Positions 1-7,697 of a stretch of DNA of 21,838 bases are shown in pieces; positions within the stretch are counted from its first letter, which is position 1, and every line of letters begins with the position of its first letter. The stretch is from an uncultured Micrococcales bacterium. Its GTDB lineage: Bacteria; Actinomycetota; Actinomycetes; Actinomycetales; Microbacteriaceae. The stretch is from positions 1-21,838 of the forward strand of contig CAIJJH010000106.1 of the NCBI GenBank assembly GCA_903820955.1, in the 5' to 3' direction. The position numbers and the translations under genes are program-made. The notes below the pieces were generated by a model that worked only from the letters and a program-made list of their open reading frames with translations, was not told the DNA's origin and ran no database searches.

Positions 1-1052
1 ATGAGTGAACCCCAGCGCCAATACTTGTCAATCTCGCTGTGGCCGAGGACGAAATCGCCGGTGGTTTGGCGCGTCATCCAATAGAAGGTGGCTGCGAGTG
101 TCAGCGACATCAGATAGAGGGCGCCGCGACTCTTGCGAAGCATTCGCAGTGCGAAGGCCAGTGCGGCGATCATGATTAGTGCGACCCAGAGGCCGATTGG
201 AGTCTTGGCGGAGTCCGAGGCGACAACCGAATGCAACAACGTTCCTGAGATTGCCATCAGGACTCCCAGTGGCAGCGACCAGAGGGCAATAAGGGTTGGG
301 CGCACCCACATCCAAGGCTTTGTTGAAGATCTGCGCACGCGTTCTGGAGCATCGTAACGAAGCTCCTTGTTTGAGGCGATCGAATAGGTCTCGGCATTCA
401 CCGCTACCTGGCTCGCGTGCGCCTCGAGTGCGGCCTTCTTAATCAGCGAGGTCTTGGCGTTACCAATCGTGTCATCGAACCGTTCGCCGTCTTCCGCAAT
501 CACCCAGAACTCTGGCGAGTGGCGCTTGTTCTCTTTGGCGTATCGGCGAACGGCCATCATGCTCGCCTGGTGTGCCATCTTGTGATCCGGGTGGCCAAAA
601 CCACCGTGGCGGTTGTAGGTGAGAACCGAGTCAGGTTTGAATTCGACAATCGCTCGGTAAATATCTTCTGAAATCACGGCGACCGATACGGCTGAAAGCG
701 CCCGTTCATCGAGATTTTTGGGTTTCGCTGGCTTGCCAAAGGGAGTGATGCGCATTCCCGAATCTAGATAGGCTCGGGCACCGGCAAACTTGTGATTTGT
801 AACGCCCAGAGCCTTGAGCGCATTCTTTAGTTCGCCGGCGCGAAAAGCACCCATGGAAGCGAGGTTGCCCTCTAGGGACTTCAGCTCCTCGAGCTTCACT
901 CGACCGCGCTCGCCTCGAGTGAGAGTCAGAACCATGACCTCCGCCTTGTCGGCCAACGCCTTGGCGATTATGTGCCCGGTGAACAGGCTTTCATCGTCCG
1001 GGTGCGCGTGCACAACAAGCAAGCGTTTTGGTGCGAATTTGGTTCTAGCCAT
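1..1052 (-). CDS. PIG-L (LmbE-type) deacetylase with C-terminal membrane domain, partial
   Basis: Zinc-dependent amide hydrolases of this family remove N-acetyl groups from sugar conjugates such as N-acetylglucosaminyl-inositol (MshB in mycothiol synthesis) or GlcNAc-PI. The frame is open for 350 codons and runs off the left edge, so the C-terminus is missing. The N-terminal motif AHPDDE (H17, D19, D20) and a second motif HPDH (H154-H157) are the family's metal-binding and catalytic signatures. After about residue 245 three hydrophobic stretches follow (roughly 253-279, 285-304, 311-326), separated by basic loops. Ordinary MshB is soluble and about 300 residues long, so this is a membrane-anchored relative; MshB itself is possible but not shown. 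The ATG at 1052 has no Shine-Dalgarno. A TAAAGT -10 element lies six bases upstream, suggesting a leaderless transcript. The gene is divergent from the iron permease. Family call is firm; substrate is unknown. Confidence 0.88.
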   Translation of the reverse strand, partial: MARTKFAPKRLLVVHAHPDDESLFTGHIIAKALADKAEVMVLTLTRGERGRVKLEELKSLEGNLASMGAFRAGELKNALKALGVTNHKFAGARAYLDSGMRITPFGKPAKPKNLDERALSAVSVAVISEDIYRAIVEFKPDSVLTYNRHGGFGHPDHKMAHQASMMAVRRYAKENKRHSPEFWVIAEDGERFDDTIGNAKTSLIKKAALEAHASQVAVNAETYSIASNKELRYDAPERVRRSSTKPWMWVRPTLIALWSLPLGVLMAISGTLLHSVVASDSAKTPIGLWVALIMIAALAFALRMLRKSRGALYLMSLTLAATFYWMTRQTTGDFVLGHSEIDKYWRWGSL

Positions 1053-1058
1053 ACCAAT

Positions 1059-1064
1059 ACTTTA
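1059..1064 (-). promoter_or_regulatory. Candidate leaderless -10 element of the PIG-L gene
   Basis: On the minus strand TAAAGT (fits TANNNT) is followed by six bases, ATTGGT, and then the ATG at 1052. Transcription would begin at or next to the start codon. No purine-rich ribosome-binding site is present and the -35 region is poor. Inference from spacing only. Confidence 0.4.
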
Positions 1065-1083
1065 CGCGGAACGCCGATTCCCC

Positions 1084-1112
1084 TTGCCCAAGGATGGCAT
1101 TGGACCTAGGAT
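1084..1112 (+). promoter_or_regulatory. Candidate promoter of the iron permease gene
   Basis: TTGCCC (1084-1089) and TAGGAT (1107-1112) are separated by 17 bases. Each matches the vegetative -35/-10 consensus at four of six positions. The predicted transcription start, near 1118-1120, falls inside the candidate iron box, where a bound repressor would block initiation. Confidence 0.4.
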
Positions 1113-1129
1113 TAGTTAGGTAACCCTAA
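1111..1129 (+). promoter_or_regulatory. Candidate DtxR/IdeR iron box
   Basis: The 19-mer ATTAGTTAGGTAACCCTAA matches the known DtxR/IdeR consensus TTAGGTTAGGCTAACCTAA at 13 of 19 positions. Its core holds the perfect inverted pair TTAGG (1116-1120) and CCTAA (1125-1129) with the same four-base spacing as in the consensus core. It lies 22 bases upstream of the ATG of an FTR1-family iron permease, a standard target of iron-dependent repression in actinobacteria. The match and context are visible; binding is inferred. Confidence 0.6.
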
Positions 1130-1151
1130 GTAAATCCCAAGTCAGGTAAAC

Positions 1152-1949
1152 ATGCTCGCCACCTTCATGATTGGCCTTCGCGAAGGCCTCGAAGCGGCCT
1201 TAGTTATCGGCATTTTGATTGCCTACCTGAATAAACAAAACAGACAAGGCGACGTCCGACGTGTAATTTTCGGCGTAGTCCTAGCGATCTTCGTTTCGAT
1301 TCTTGCCGGCCTGCTTTTGACATTTTTGGTTGCCGACGCAGAAGCCGGCACCAACCAAATCATCGCAGCGGCGGCTTCGCTACTGGCGGTGCTCTTCGTC
1401 ACCTGGATGATCTTCTGGATGGCAAAACACTCAAGAATGTTGCCTTCGCAGATGCACGCCAAGCTCTCCGAAACCGTGTCGAGCGTCGCAGTGTTTGCTA
1501 TCGGCTTCTTTGCAGTGGTTCGCGAGGGTATCGAGACCTCAATCTTCCTCTGGAGCGCAACCAGCGCAGCCGGCCAAGGTGCCATAACCATTCTGGGAGC
1601 CGTGCTAGGTCTGCTCTTCGCCGCAGTAATCGGCTACCTGATCTACCGAGGGAGCCTGCGCCTAAATCTTCGCACCTTCTTTGCGGTCACCTCGGGCTTT
1701 TTGATCCTCGTTTCTGCGGGCATTCTCGCCTACGCGGTTCGCGAGTTGGAGGAGCTGCACTGGTTCACTTTCCTGCAGGGGCAAACCTATGACGTTTCAA
1801 GCTTCGTCACCGAGGGTTCTCCGATAGAAATCCTTTTGAAGTCCACGATTGGTTTCAACGCTGCCCCGACCCAGCTGCAAACGCTGGTTTGGTTTTTGTA
1901 TTTGTTACCCGTAACAATCATTTATTGGCAGCGAACCAAGCGTAAGTAG
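1152..1949 (+). CDS. efeU: FTR1-family iron permease (EfeU-like)
   Basis: This is a high-affinity iron permease of the plasma membrane. In the EfeUOB system EfeU carries iron across the membrane with help from the EfeO lipoprotein and the EfeB peroxidase. The 265-residue protein has the two hallmark motifs, REGLE at residues 10-14 and REGIE at 124-128, each in a transmembrane helix, where the Glu residues bind iron. About seven hydrophobic segments are visible, the usual size for the bacterial family. The ATG at 1152 is preceded by AGG at 1144-1146. No efeO or efeB follows; the next gene is the giant membrane protein, so this is an orphan permease or its partners lie elsewhere. The upstream iron box suggests repression under iron-replete conditions. 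Family call is secure; the symbol is by family resemblance. Confidence 0.9.
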   Translation: MLATFMIGLREGLEAALVIGILIAYLNKQNRQGDVRRVIFGVVLAIFVSILAGLLLTFLVADAEAGTNQIIAAAASLLAVLFVTWMIFWMAKHSRMLPSQMHAKLSETVSSVAVFAIGFFAVVREGIETSIFLWSATSAAGQGAITILGAVLGLLFAAVIGYLIYRGSLRLNLRTFFAVTSGFLILVSAGILAYAVRELEELHWFTFLQGQTYDVSSFVTEGSPIEILLKSTIGFNAAPTQLQTLVWFLYLLPVTIIYWQRTKRK

Positions 1950-1958
1950 CACTAAAAT

Positions 1959-1990
1959 CCCTAACAATAGAAAGTTTTCTTTCGTTAGGG
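1959..1990 (+). promoter_or_regulatory. Stem-loop enclosing the ribosome-binding site of the next gene
   Basis: CCCTAAC (1959-1965) pairs with GTTAGGG (1984-1990), and GAAAG (1970-1974) pairs with CTTTC (1979-1983) around a TTTT loop. An AATA bulge is left on the 5' arm. The 3' arm contains most of the GGGGG Shine-Dalgarno (1988-1992) of the gene starting at 1997. Folding would hide that site, so the hairpin could limit translation. The only T-run is its four-base loop, so it is not a standard terminator. Confidence 0.55.
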
Positions 1991-1996
1991 GGCAAC

Positions 1997-4900
1997 ATGT
2001 TTTCTACTCCGTTTTGCCAGCACCAGTTCTCAGAGGAACAGCTATCGACCCTCGAATGGGTTGTCTGCCCGTGTGGCTATCATTTCAAGTCGGCAAACCT
2101 CCGTGCTTACGCGACAAAGTTCGCGGCCTATAACGACGCTCGGGTGGCAGTCGAGAGCCTGATTGCCGAAATCACCCAAGATAACGCCAGCAGACAAAGC
2201 ACCATGCAGGCCTCCCCCGCCGTCGCCGTCGCCGCACCGGTTGCAGCCAAGCCAAAGCGCGCCGGGGCTACCGTCTCGGTTTCGCAGTGGCTAATCATTT
2301 CGGCTAGCGTCCTCGTGCTAATTGCGGCCTCGGTTTTCGTTTCGGGCGCCCGCAGCTCTTGGCACGCACCCGAATGGTTGATTCTCGAGGGAGTTCTAGG
2401 CGCTGCAGCGGCAGCCGGAACCATCTTCGGTCGCAAAATCTCAGTCTTGCTATCGAACTTCCTTGCCGTCTTCTCGGCCGGCATGCTCTTGTCGTTGATC
2501 ATGACAGCCGGAACCCAATTGAATTTGGGCTTTCAGGAATTCGACCAAGAACCGGCCTGGTACTGGTCGATAAACCTGGCGATTGTAGCGATCGCAACTT
2601 CGGCAGCATCTTTGAAGGCAAAGAACTTCGGTTGGCGCGCTCTTTCACCGGTTGCACTGACGACTTCGGGCCTATTGCTGACCTACGGCGCCGTAGGCGA
2701 CGCAATCAAGGGCGCGCCAAACGCTTTTGCTTGGCAGCTGATCACGCTTAGTTTCACCGCTATCGCGCTGCTGATTCAACTCAAATACCTACGCGCGATC
2801 AAGCAAACGGTTGACCCGAAGTCGCAAGACAAGGCGTACGAGGAAGACCTCTACCGAAGGGAAGACCAAGCGCTTCAGCGATTTGGCACCTTTACGACAA
2901 TTTTCTTAGCCGTAATCGGCGCGGGCGTCACACTCCTCCAGGTGTTGGGGAACCTTGGCACTCCATTCGACTCGCTAGCGACCCTGTCGCTTGGCGCTCT
3001 CTGGCTGCTCGGTAGCAGCACGATCGACTTCTGGGGATCCTCGCTGAGCCAAAGTGGCTTGGTTTCGAAGTGGATAAAGACTGCCACCTGGACGCTCGCG
3101 TACGTAAACATCGGGGTCGGTTTGAACGCCCTAGCCGCCGGACAAAGCCAGTGGAAGAGCCTATTGGTTGCCCTGGCTGCCACGCTAGTTTTGGCAACAC
3201 TGCCTCGCTATGCCCGATTCGTGAAACCTCCCATGGTCACCCTCACGGCAACCAGCTGGAGCATTCTCGCCACCTGGACGCTTTGGAACGTCAACATTTT
3301 GCTGCGCGAGGACGTCTTCGCTCTAGCGACTTACCTGGTGGGCTTTGCAGTGGTTACCGTAGCCAGCGACCTGATCACCAAATCGAAGAGCAGCAACATC
3401 ACCGTCCTGGTCACCAGCACTCTAGCTTCGCTTCTGATGGCAGCGACTTGGTTCGATACCGCACTTCAGTCGACCTGGGGCACAGAGGCCATCGGCCTAG
3501 CCGCCATCCTGCTTGTGGCAAACCTCAGCGCACTGACCTCGGACGCGTTGGCGAAGCGCACGAAGACAGAGAAACCAACTTATGTTGCTTGGGTGACATT
3601 GCCTGTGGGGTTGTTGGCAAGCTTGTTGTTCAGCACCTTGGCTATCCACCGAACGACTGGCAACTACCTTGCCAACCTTTCGGTGCTCGCGGTCTACCTT
3701 GTTTGGGCGCTTGGCGCTCAGTACCTCAACTTTAGAAAGCCCGCGCTCACCAGAGACCTGCAAGCGCTCGGTGCTTTTGGCATCGGGGCCTTGGTGGCAT
3801 TCCAATCCCTGGGGAACCCGAATGACAACCTAACCACCGGAATAGCACTACTCGGTTTCGGTCTGGTTGCCTATGCGTTCGGTTATCTCGAGAAGAACTC
3901 GATCAAACTCCAAATTGGTCTAGGCGCTTCATTCGTTGCGGCATTCGTTGCACTGAGCCTTCGAGCGAACTTCGAACCTAGCTCCTACGATGACAGGGCG
4001 CTGCGATGTGGCATCTTGTTAGCAGTAATACCCGCCCTAGTATTCGCTCACAACTTCGTGATTCAGCGACGAACCAAGGTTTCTGAAGTTGCGAACAACG
4101 TGACCAATATCGTGGCACTCTTGGCTGGTGCAGCGATTGCGCCGCTCGTGACAATCACCGGAGGCACAGATGTCGCCAACAGCGACTGGGTTTGGGGCTA
4201 CCTCGCCCTAGGTCTCGCAGGTTTCGCTCTACTTGAACTGCCGAAGGTTCTCAAAAATGCCGGCAACGGTCTGCAGCTTCGGGTTGCCGGCTTTGGTTAC
4301 CTAGCACTTGGTTTGTTTGCCGTTTGGCAAACCGCTGGGAGCCAAACCTCAGACACTAACCACTTGCGAACGGTGATTTTTGCGACTGCACTGACGATTG
4401 CGGCGTGGCGAACGCTCTTGGTTGCGAGGGAGCAATTGTGGGCCATCGCCAGCTACTCCGGATCGATTATCCTGGCGCTCGTTGCTGGCGACTGGATCCA
4501 AAACGCGCCGGGAATTACCTGGCATGGCCCCGAGCTCACTTCGGTGATTCTTGCAGCACTGCTGGCCGTGAATGGCTTCGTGCTAAACCGGTCTCTCAAG
4601 GAGCTAAGACTGTGGCTGGTATCTGACCTCCCTGTCTTCGTCGCAGTGCTTCCGAGTCTTGTCTACGCGGCTTCCCAGAGACCCGAAAGCAACGAAAGTA
4701 TCGCTCGACTGCTAGCGGTTGGCACCATTTTGGCCGTGTACGGCTACTGGCGCACCTTGCAGACCAAGAACCCGCTATGGGTGCCGGTGGGTTTTGCGGG
4801 TTCTGCACTGGCAGCTGCCATGGTGGTCCAGGAATTCAAGTTCAACCTGCAACTTGATCTTCGCGGCCCGGAGCTCTACTCGCTCGCAGTTCTAGGTGCC

Positions 4901-5671
4901 ACGTTCCTCGGCATCCGGATGCTCAGCCGCGTCACAACGCTGAAGGGCACGCTGGTCACCTGGGGCGCACCGATGGCCGTTGCCATCATTCCCTCGGCGA
5001 TTTATTCATACCAAGCGATAACTTCGCCATTCAGCGACTTGGACGCACTCCAGATCACCCGCGTAATCGGCGTCATCGTGATTAGCGCAATCGCGCTGAT
5101 ACTGGGCATGCGTGCCGGAAACCTAGGTGCGGCGACCTCGGGAACAGTCGGGCTAACGCTTGCGGCCGTGCCAAACCTCTGGTTCCGATTCGACGGAGTT
5201 GCCTCTGGCCAGACCAACGTGGAACTTCGTGCGTTGCTTGTCGGCGGATTCGTGTTCCTGATTCTGGCGGTCTCAAAACAGTTCAAACTCACCACCGGAA
5301 ACAGCGTGGTCTACGTCGGAATCCCGACCATGATTGCACTCGGCCCAGCGGTTTTGAACACCTTGGACGCACTGAGCCACCCAACCTTCCAGGCAATCGA
5401 CTGGTGGCGCTTCGGTATCGTGCTGAGCGTTTCACTTACCCTGCTCGTGGTCGGTTCGCTGCGCGAACTAGGTGGAATGTTCTACCCGGGTTTTGCAGGT
5501 GTGTTGGTTTCGGCTCTCCCATACGGCTTTAAGCAGATCAACGGAGCGGCCTGGCTGCTTTGGATCATTCTGCTTCTGGTAGCTGCAACCCTGATCTGGC
5601 TGGCCACACGAATCGAGAAGATGCGCAAACTTGGTCGCACCCCGGCCATGTGGCTCAAAGAGCTCAAGTAA
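1997..5671 (+). CDS. Giant polytopic membrane protein with Cys/His N-terminal motif
   Basis: No function is known to me. The 1224-residue protein starts with a short cytosolic domain (about 1-95) carrying C7-x-H9 and C24-x-C26-G, which resembles a worn zinc ribbon. A mostly helical stretch and an Ala/Pro-rich linker (about 70-90) follow. From about residue 96 to 1205 the chain is almost all hydrophobic segments, by eye around thirty, with short polar loops and one charged loop near 270-295. The tail is basic. This plan resembles the actinobacterial family annotated as SCO7613 C-terminal domain-containing membrane protein; that link is from memory. The ATG at 1997 follows GGGGG with a four-base gap, and that site lies in a hairpin. 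It starts 47 bases after the iron permease, probably in one transcript, and ends at a strong terminator. Repetitive hydrophobic composition suggests growth by internal duplication. Confidence 0.85.
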   Translation: MFSTPFCQHQFSEEQLSTLEWVVCPCGYHFKSANLRAYATKFAAYNDARVAVESLIAEITQDNASRQSTMQASPAVAVAAPVAAKPKRAGATVSVSQWLIISASVLVLIAASVFVSGARSSWHAPEWLILEGVLGAAAAAGTIFGRKISVLLSNFLAVFSAGMLLSLIMTAGTQLNLGFQEFDQEPAWYWSINLAIVAIATSAASLKAKNFGWRALSPVALTTSGLLLTYGAVGDAIKGAPNAFAWQLITLSFTAIALLIQLKYLRAIKQTVDPKSQDKAYEEDLYRREDQALQRFGTFTTIFLAVIGAGVTLLQVLGNLGTPFDSLATLSLGALWLLGSSTIDFWGSSLSQSGLVSKWIKTATWTLAYVNIGVGLNALAAGQSQWKSLLVALAATLVLATLPRYARFVKPPMVTLTATSWSILATWTLWNVNILLREDVFALATYLVGFAVVTVASDLITKSKSSNITVLVTSTLASLLMAATWFDTALQSTWGTEAIGLAAILLVANLSALTSDALAKRTKTEKPTYVAWVTLPVGLLASLLFSTLAIHRTTGNYLANLSVLAVYLVWALGAQYLNFRKPALTRDLQALGAFGIGALVAFQSLGNPNDNLTTGIALLGFGLVAYAFGYLEKNSIKLQIGLGASFVAAFVALSLRANFEPSSYDDRALRCGILLAVIPALVFAHNFVIQRRTKVSEVANNVTNIVALLAGAAIAPLVTITGGTDVANSDWVWGYLALGLAGFALLELPKVLKNAGNGLQLRVAGFGYLALGLFAVWQTAGSQTSDTNHLRTVIFATALTIAAWRTLLVAREQLWAIASYSGSIILALVAGDWIQNAPGITWHGPELTSVILAALLAVNGFVLNRSLKELRLWLVSDLPVFVAVLPSLVYAASQRPESNESIARLLAVGTILAVYGYWRTLQTKNPLWVPVGFAGSALAAAMVVQEFKFNLQLDLRGPELYSLAVLGATFLGIRMLSRVTTLKGTLVTWGAPMAVAIIPSAIYSYQAITSPFSDLDALQITRVIGVIVISAIALILGMRAGNLGAATSGTVGLTLAAVPNLWFRFDGVASGQTNVELRALLVGGFVFLILAVSKQFKLTTGNSVVYVGIPTMIALGPAVLNTLDALSHPTFQAIDWWRFGIVLSVSLTLLVVGSLRELGGMFYPGFAGVLVSALPYGFKQINGAAWLLWIILLLVAATLIWLATRIEKMRKLGRTPAMWLKELK

Positions 5672-5679
5672 GGCAAAAG

Positions 5680-5711
5680 AAAAAGGGCTGGGTTTTCACC
5701 CGGCCCTTTTT
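5680..5711. terminator. Bidirectional rho-independent terminator
   Basis: AAAAAGGGC (5680-5688) and GCCCTTTTT (5703-5711) form a stem, extended by a T-G wobble and a GGG/CCC pair around a TTTTCA loop. A T-run follows on the plus strand and TTTTTCTTTT on the minus strand. It lies between the convergent stop codons of the giant membrane protein gene (5671) and typA (5725) and can serve both. Confidence 0.93.
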
Positions 5712-5724
5712 CTATTTAAGCTTC

Positions 5725-7626
5725 TTAGCTCTTCTTGCGCTGCGAGTAGAGACGAGCACGCACATTGGCGTCAAGCTCTACCTTGCGGATTCGAGTTGCC
5801 TCTGGGGTTACTTCTACGCACTCGTCTTCACGAGCGAACTCTAGGCACTCCTCGAGCGAAAGCTTGCGCGGTGGGGTGAGCGACTGGAACTCGTCTGAGG
5901 AGGCTGCACGCATGTTGGTGAGCTTCTTCTCCTTGGTGATGTTGACGTCCATGTCGTCTGCGCGAGAGTTCTCACCGACAACCATTCCGGCGTAAACCTC
6001 GCTGGTTGGCTCAACGAAGAACGAACCGCGCTCCTGAAGACCGATCATTGCGAACGGGGTGACTACACCGGCGCGGTCGGCAATCATCGAACCGTTGTTA
6101 CGAGTGATGATTTCGCCGAACCAAGGCTCATAGCCAGCCGAAATCGCGTTTGCGATGCCCGTTCCCTTGGTGATGGTCAAGAATTCGGTGCGGAACCCGA
6201 TGAGGCCACGCGATGGAACAAGGAACTCCATGCGGGTCCAGCCGGTGTTGTTGCTTACCATGTTGACCATGCGACCCTTGCGAGCGGCCATGAGCTGAGT
6301 TACAGCGCCCAGGAACTCTTCAGGCACATCGATGGTGAGATCTTCAACAGGCTCGTTGACCTTGCCGTCGATCTTCTTGGTAACAACCTGAGGCTTACCA
6401 ACGGTTAGCTCGTAGCCTTCACGACGCATTTGCTCGACGAGGATCGCTAGAGCGAGTTCACCACGACCCTGGACTTCCCAGGCGTCTGGACGCTCGGTAG
6501 GCAAGACCTTGATCGAGACGTTACCGATTAGTTCTTTGTCTAGGCGGTCTTTCACCAAACGTGCGGTGACCTTTGCGCCCTTGACGCGACCGGCCATCGG
6601 TGAGGTGTTGATACCGATGGTCATCGAGATTGCTGGGTCGTCGACTGTGATCATCGGCAGCGGGCGAATGTCGTTCGGGTCGGCCAAGGTTTCACCGATG
6701 GTGATTTCCTCGATGCCGGCAACGGCGACGATGTCGCCAGGGTTGGCCTCGTCGGTTGGGTATCGGTCGAGAGCCTTGGTCTTTAGAAGCTCGGTGATCT
6801 TGACAGTCTGGGTGGTGCCATCGGCACGAACCCAGGCAACCTGCTGTCCCTTGCGGAGAGTGCCGTTGAAGATACGGAGCAGCGCTAGACGGCCAAGGAA
6901 CGGTGAGGCGTCCAGGTTGGTAACGTGCGCCTGAAGCGGGTGCTCGTCGTCGTAGACCGGGGCTGGGATGTACTTGAGGATTGCACCAAAAAGCGGCTCA
7001 AGGTCGTCTGAGTCTGGCATGGTGCCATCAGCAGGCTTGGTGAGGCTTGCGCGCCCGGCGCGGCCCGATGCGTAAATGACTGGCAGGTCGAGAATCGAGT
7101 CGATGTCGAGGTCTGGAACCGAGTCGTGCAGGTCGCTGGCTAGGCCAAGTAGAAGGTCGTGAGTTTCTTCGACAACCTCGTCGATGCGGGCGTCAGGTCG
7201 GTCGGTCTTGTTTACAAGCAAGATAACCGGGAGCTTGGCTTCTAGGGCCTTGCGCAGAACGAAACGGGTCTGTGGTAATGGACCTTCGGATGCGTCAACG
7301 AGCAAGACGACGCCATCAACCATAGAAAGACCGCGCTCGACCTCGCCACCGAAGTCGGCGTGTCCAGGGGTGTCGATCACGTTGATGGTGATCTCTTTGC
7401 CGTTTGCAGAAGCGCCCTTATAAGCAATGGCGGTGTTCTTGGCAAGGATCGTGATGCCCTTCTCACGCTCCAGGTCGCCGGAGTCCATGACTCGCTCCCC
7501 TAGGTTCGAGTGCTCGCTGAATGAGCCGGTCTGGCGCAACATGGCGTCAACCAGGGTCGTCTTGCCGTGGTCTACGTGGGCAACGATTGCTACGTTGCGC
7601 AGGTCATCTCTAGTGGCCTTAGCCAT
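5725..7626 (-). CDS. typA: Translational GTPase TypA/BipA
   Basis: TypA/BipA is a ribosome-associated GTPase related to EF-G and LepA, involved in ribosome assembly and stress or cold adaptation. The 633 residues match the family's usual length. Visible motifs are G1 (AHVDHGKTT at 16-24), G3 ([15 protein letters not shown]) and G4 (NKTDRP). The effector region [10 protein letters not shown] and the C-terminal family stretch around [11 protein letters not shown] and GTGIANA are also present. The ATG at 7626 has AAGGA seven bases upstream. It is transcribed toward the shared terminator at 5680-5711. The upstream lipoprotein gene is on the same strand, 71 bases away, so either readthrough or a separate promoter is possible; I did not find a convincing -35/-10 pair. 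Confidence 0.97.
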   Translation of the reverse strand: MAKATRDDLRNVAIVAHVDHGKTTLVDAMLRQTGSFSEHSNLGERVMDSGDLEREKGITILAKNTAIAYKGASANGKEITINVIDTPGHADFGGEVERGLSMVDGVVLLVDASEGPLPQTRFVLRKALEAKLPVILLVNKTDRPDARIDEVVEETHDLLLGLASDLHDSVPDLDIDSILDLPVIYASGRAGRASLTKPADGTMPDSDDLEPLFGAILKYIPAPVYDDEHPLQAHVTNLDASPFLGRLALLRIFNGTLRKGQQVAWVRADGTTQTVKITELLKTKALDRYPTDEANPGDIVAVAGIEEITIGETLADPNDIRPLPMITVDDPAISMTIGINTSPMAGRVKGAKVTARLVKDRLDKELIGNVSIKVLPTERPDAWEVQGRGELALAILVEQMRREGYELTVGKPQVVTKKIDGKVNEPVEDLTIDVPEEFLGAVTQLMAARKGRMVNMVSNNTGWTRMEFLVPSRGLIGFRTEFLTITKGTGIANAISAGYEPWFGEIITRNNGSMIADRAGVVTPFAMIGLQERGSFFVEPTSEVYAGMVVGENSRADDMDVNITKEKKLTNMRAASSDEFQSLTPPRKLSLEECLEFAREDECVEVTPEATRIRKVELDANVRARLYSQRKKS

Positions 7627-7680
7627 GAATACATCCTTGGTCTTAGCACGCGACAGCCATAGGGCTAGTGCTTTTGGGGT

Positions 7681-7694
7681 TTAGACAAGTCTAA
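7681..7694. repeat. 14-base palindrome between lipoprotein gene and typA
   Basis: TTAGACAAGTCTAA has perfect six-base arms around AA. It starts just after the lipoprotein gene's stop codon and 54 bases before the typA start. No T-run follows on the minus strand, so it is a weak terminator at best; it could be a 3'-end hairpin or an operator upstream of typA. Confidence 0.45.
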
Positions 7695-7697
7695 CCG

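Noticed and set aside
28..315. Short open frame on the minus strand near the left edge
   Set aside because: It overlaps the PIG-L deacetylase on the same strand in another frame, its sequence is low in hydrophobic pattern, and the PIG-L frame has intact catalytic motifs.
1959..1990. Second DtxR/IdeR iron box upstream of the giant membrane protein
   Set aside because: CCCTAAC and GTTAGGG look like half sites, but they face the wrong way and are 18 bases apart, unlike the 19-base box. A hairpin over the ribosome-binding site explains them better.
3070..3735. 221-codon open frame within the giant membrane protein gene
   Set aside because: It is in another frame of the same strand, with a His/Arg/Gly-rich composition typical of an out-of-frame read. 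The main frame reads continuous hydrophobic segments through it.
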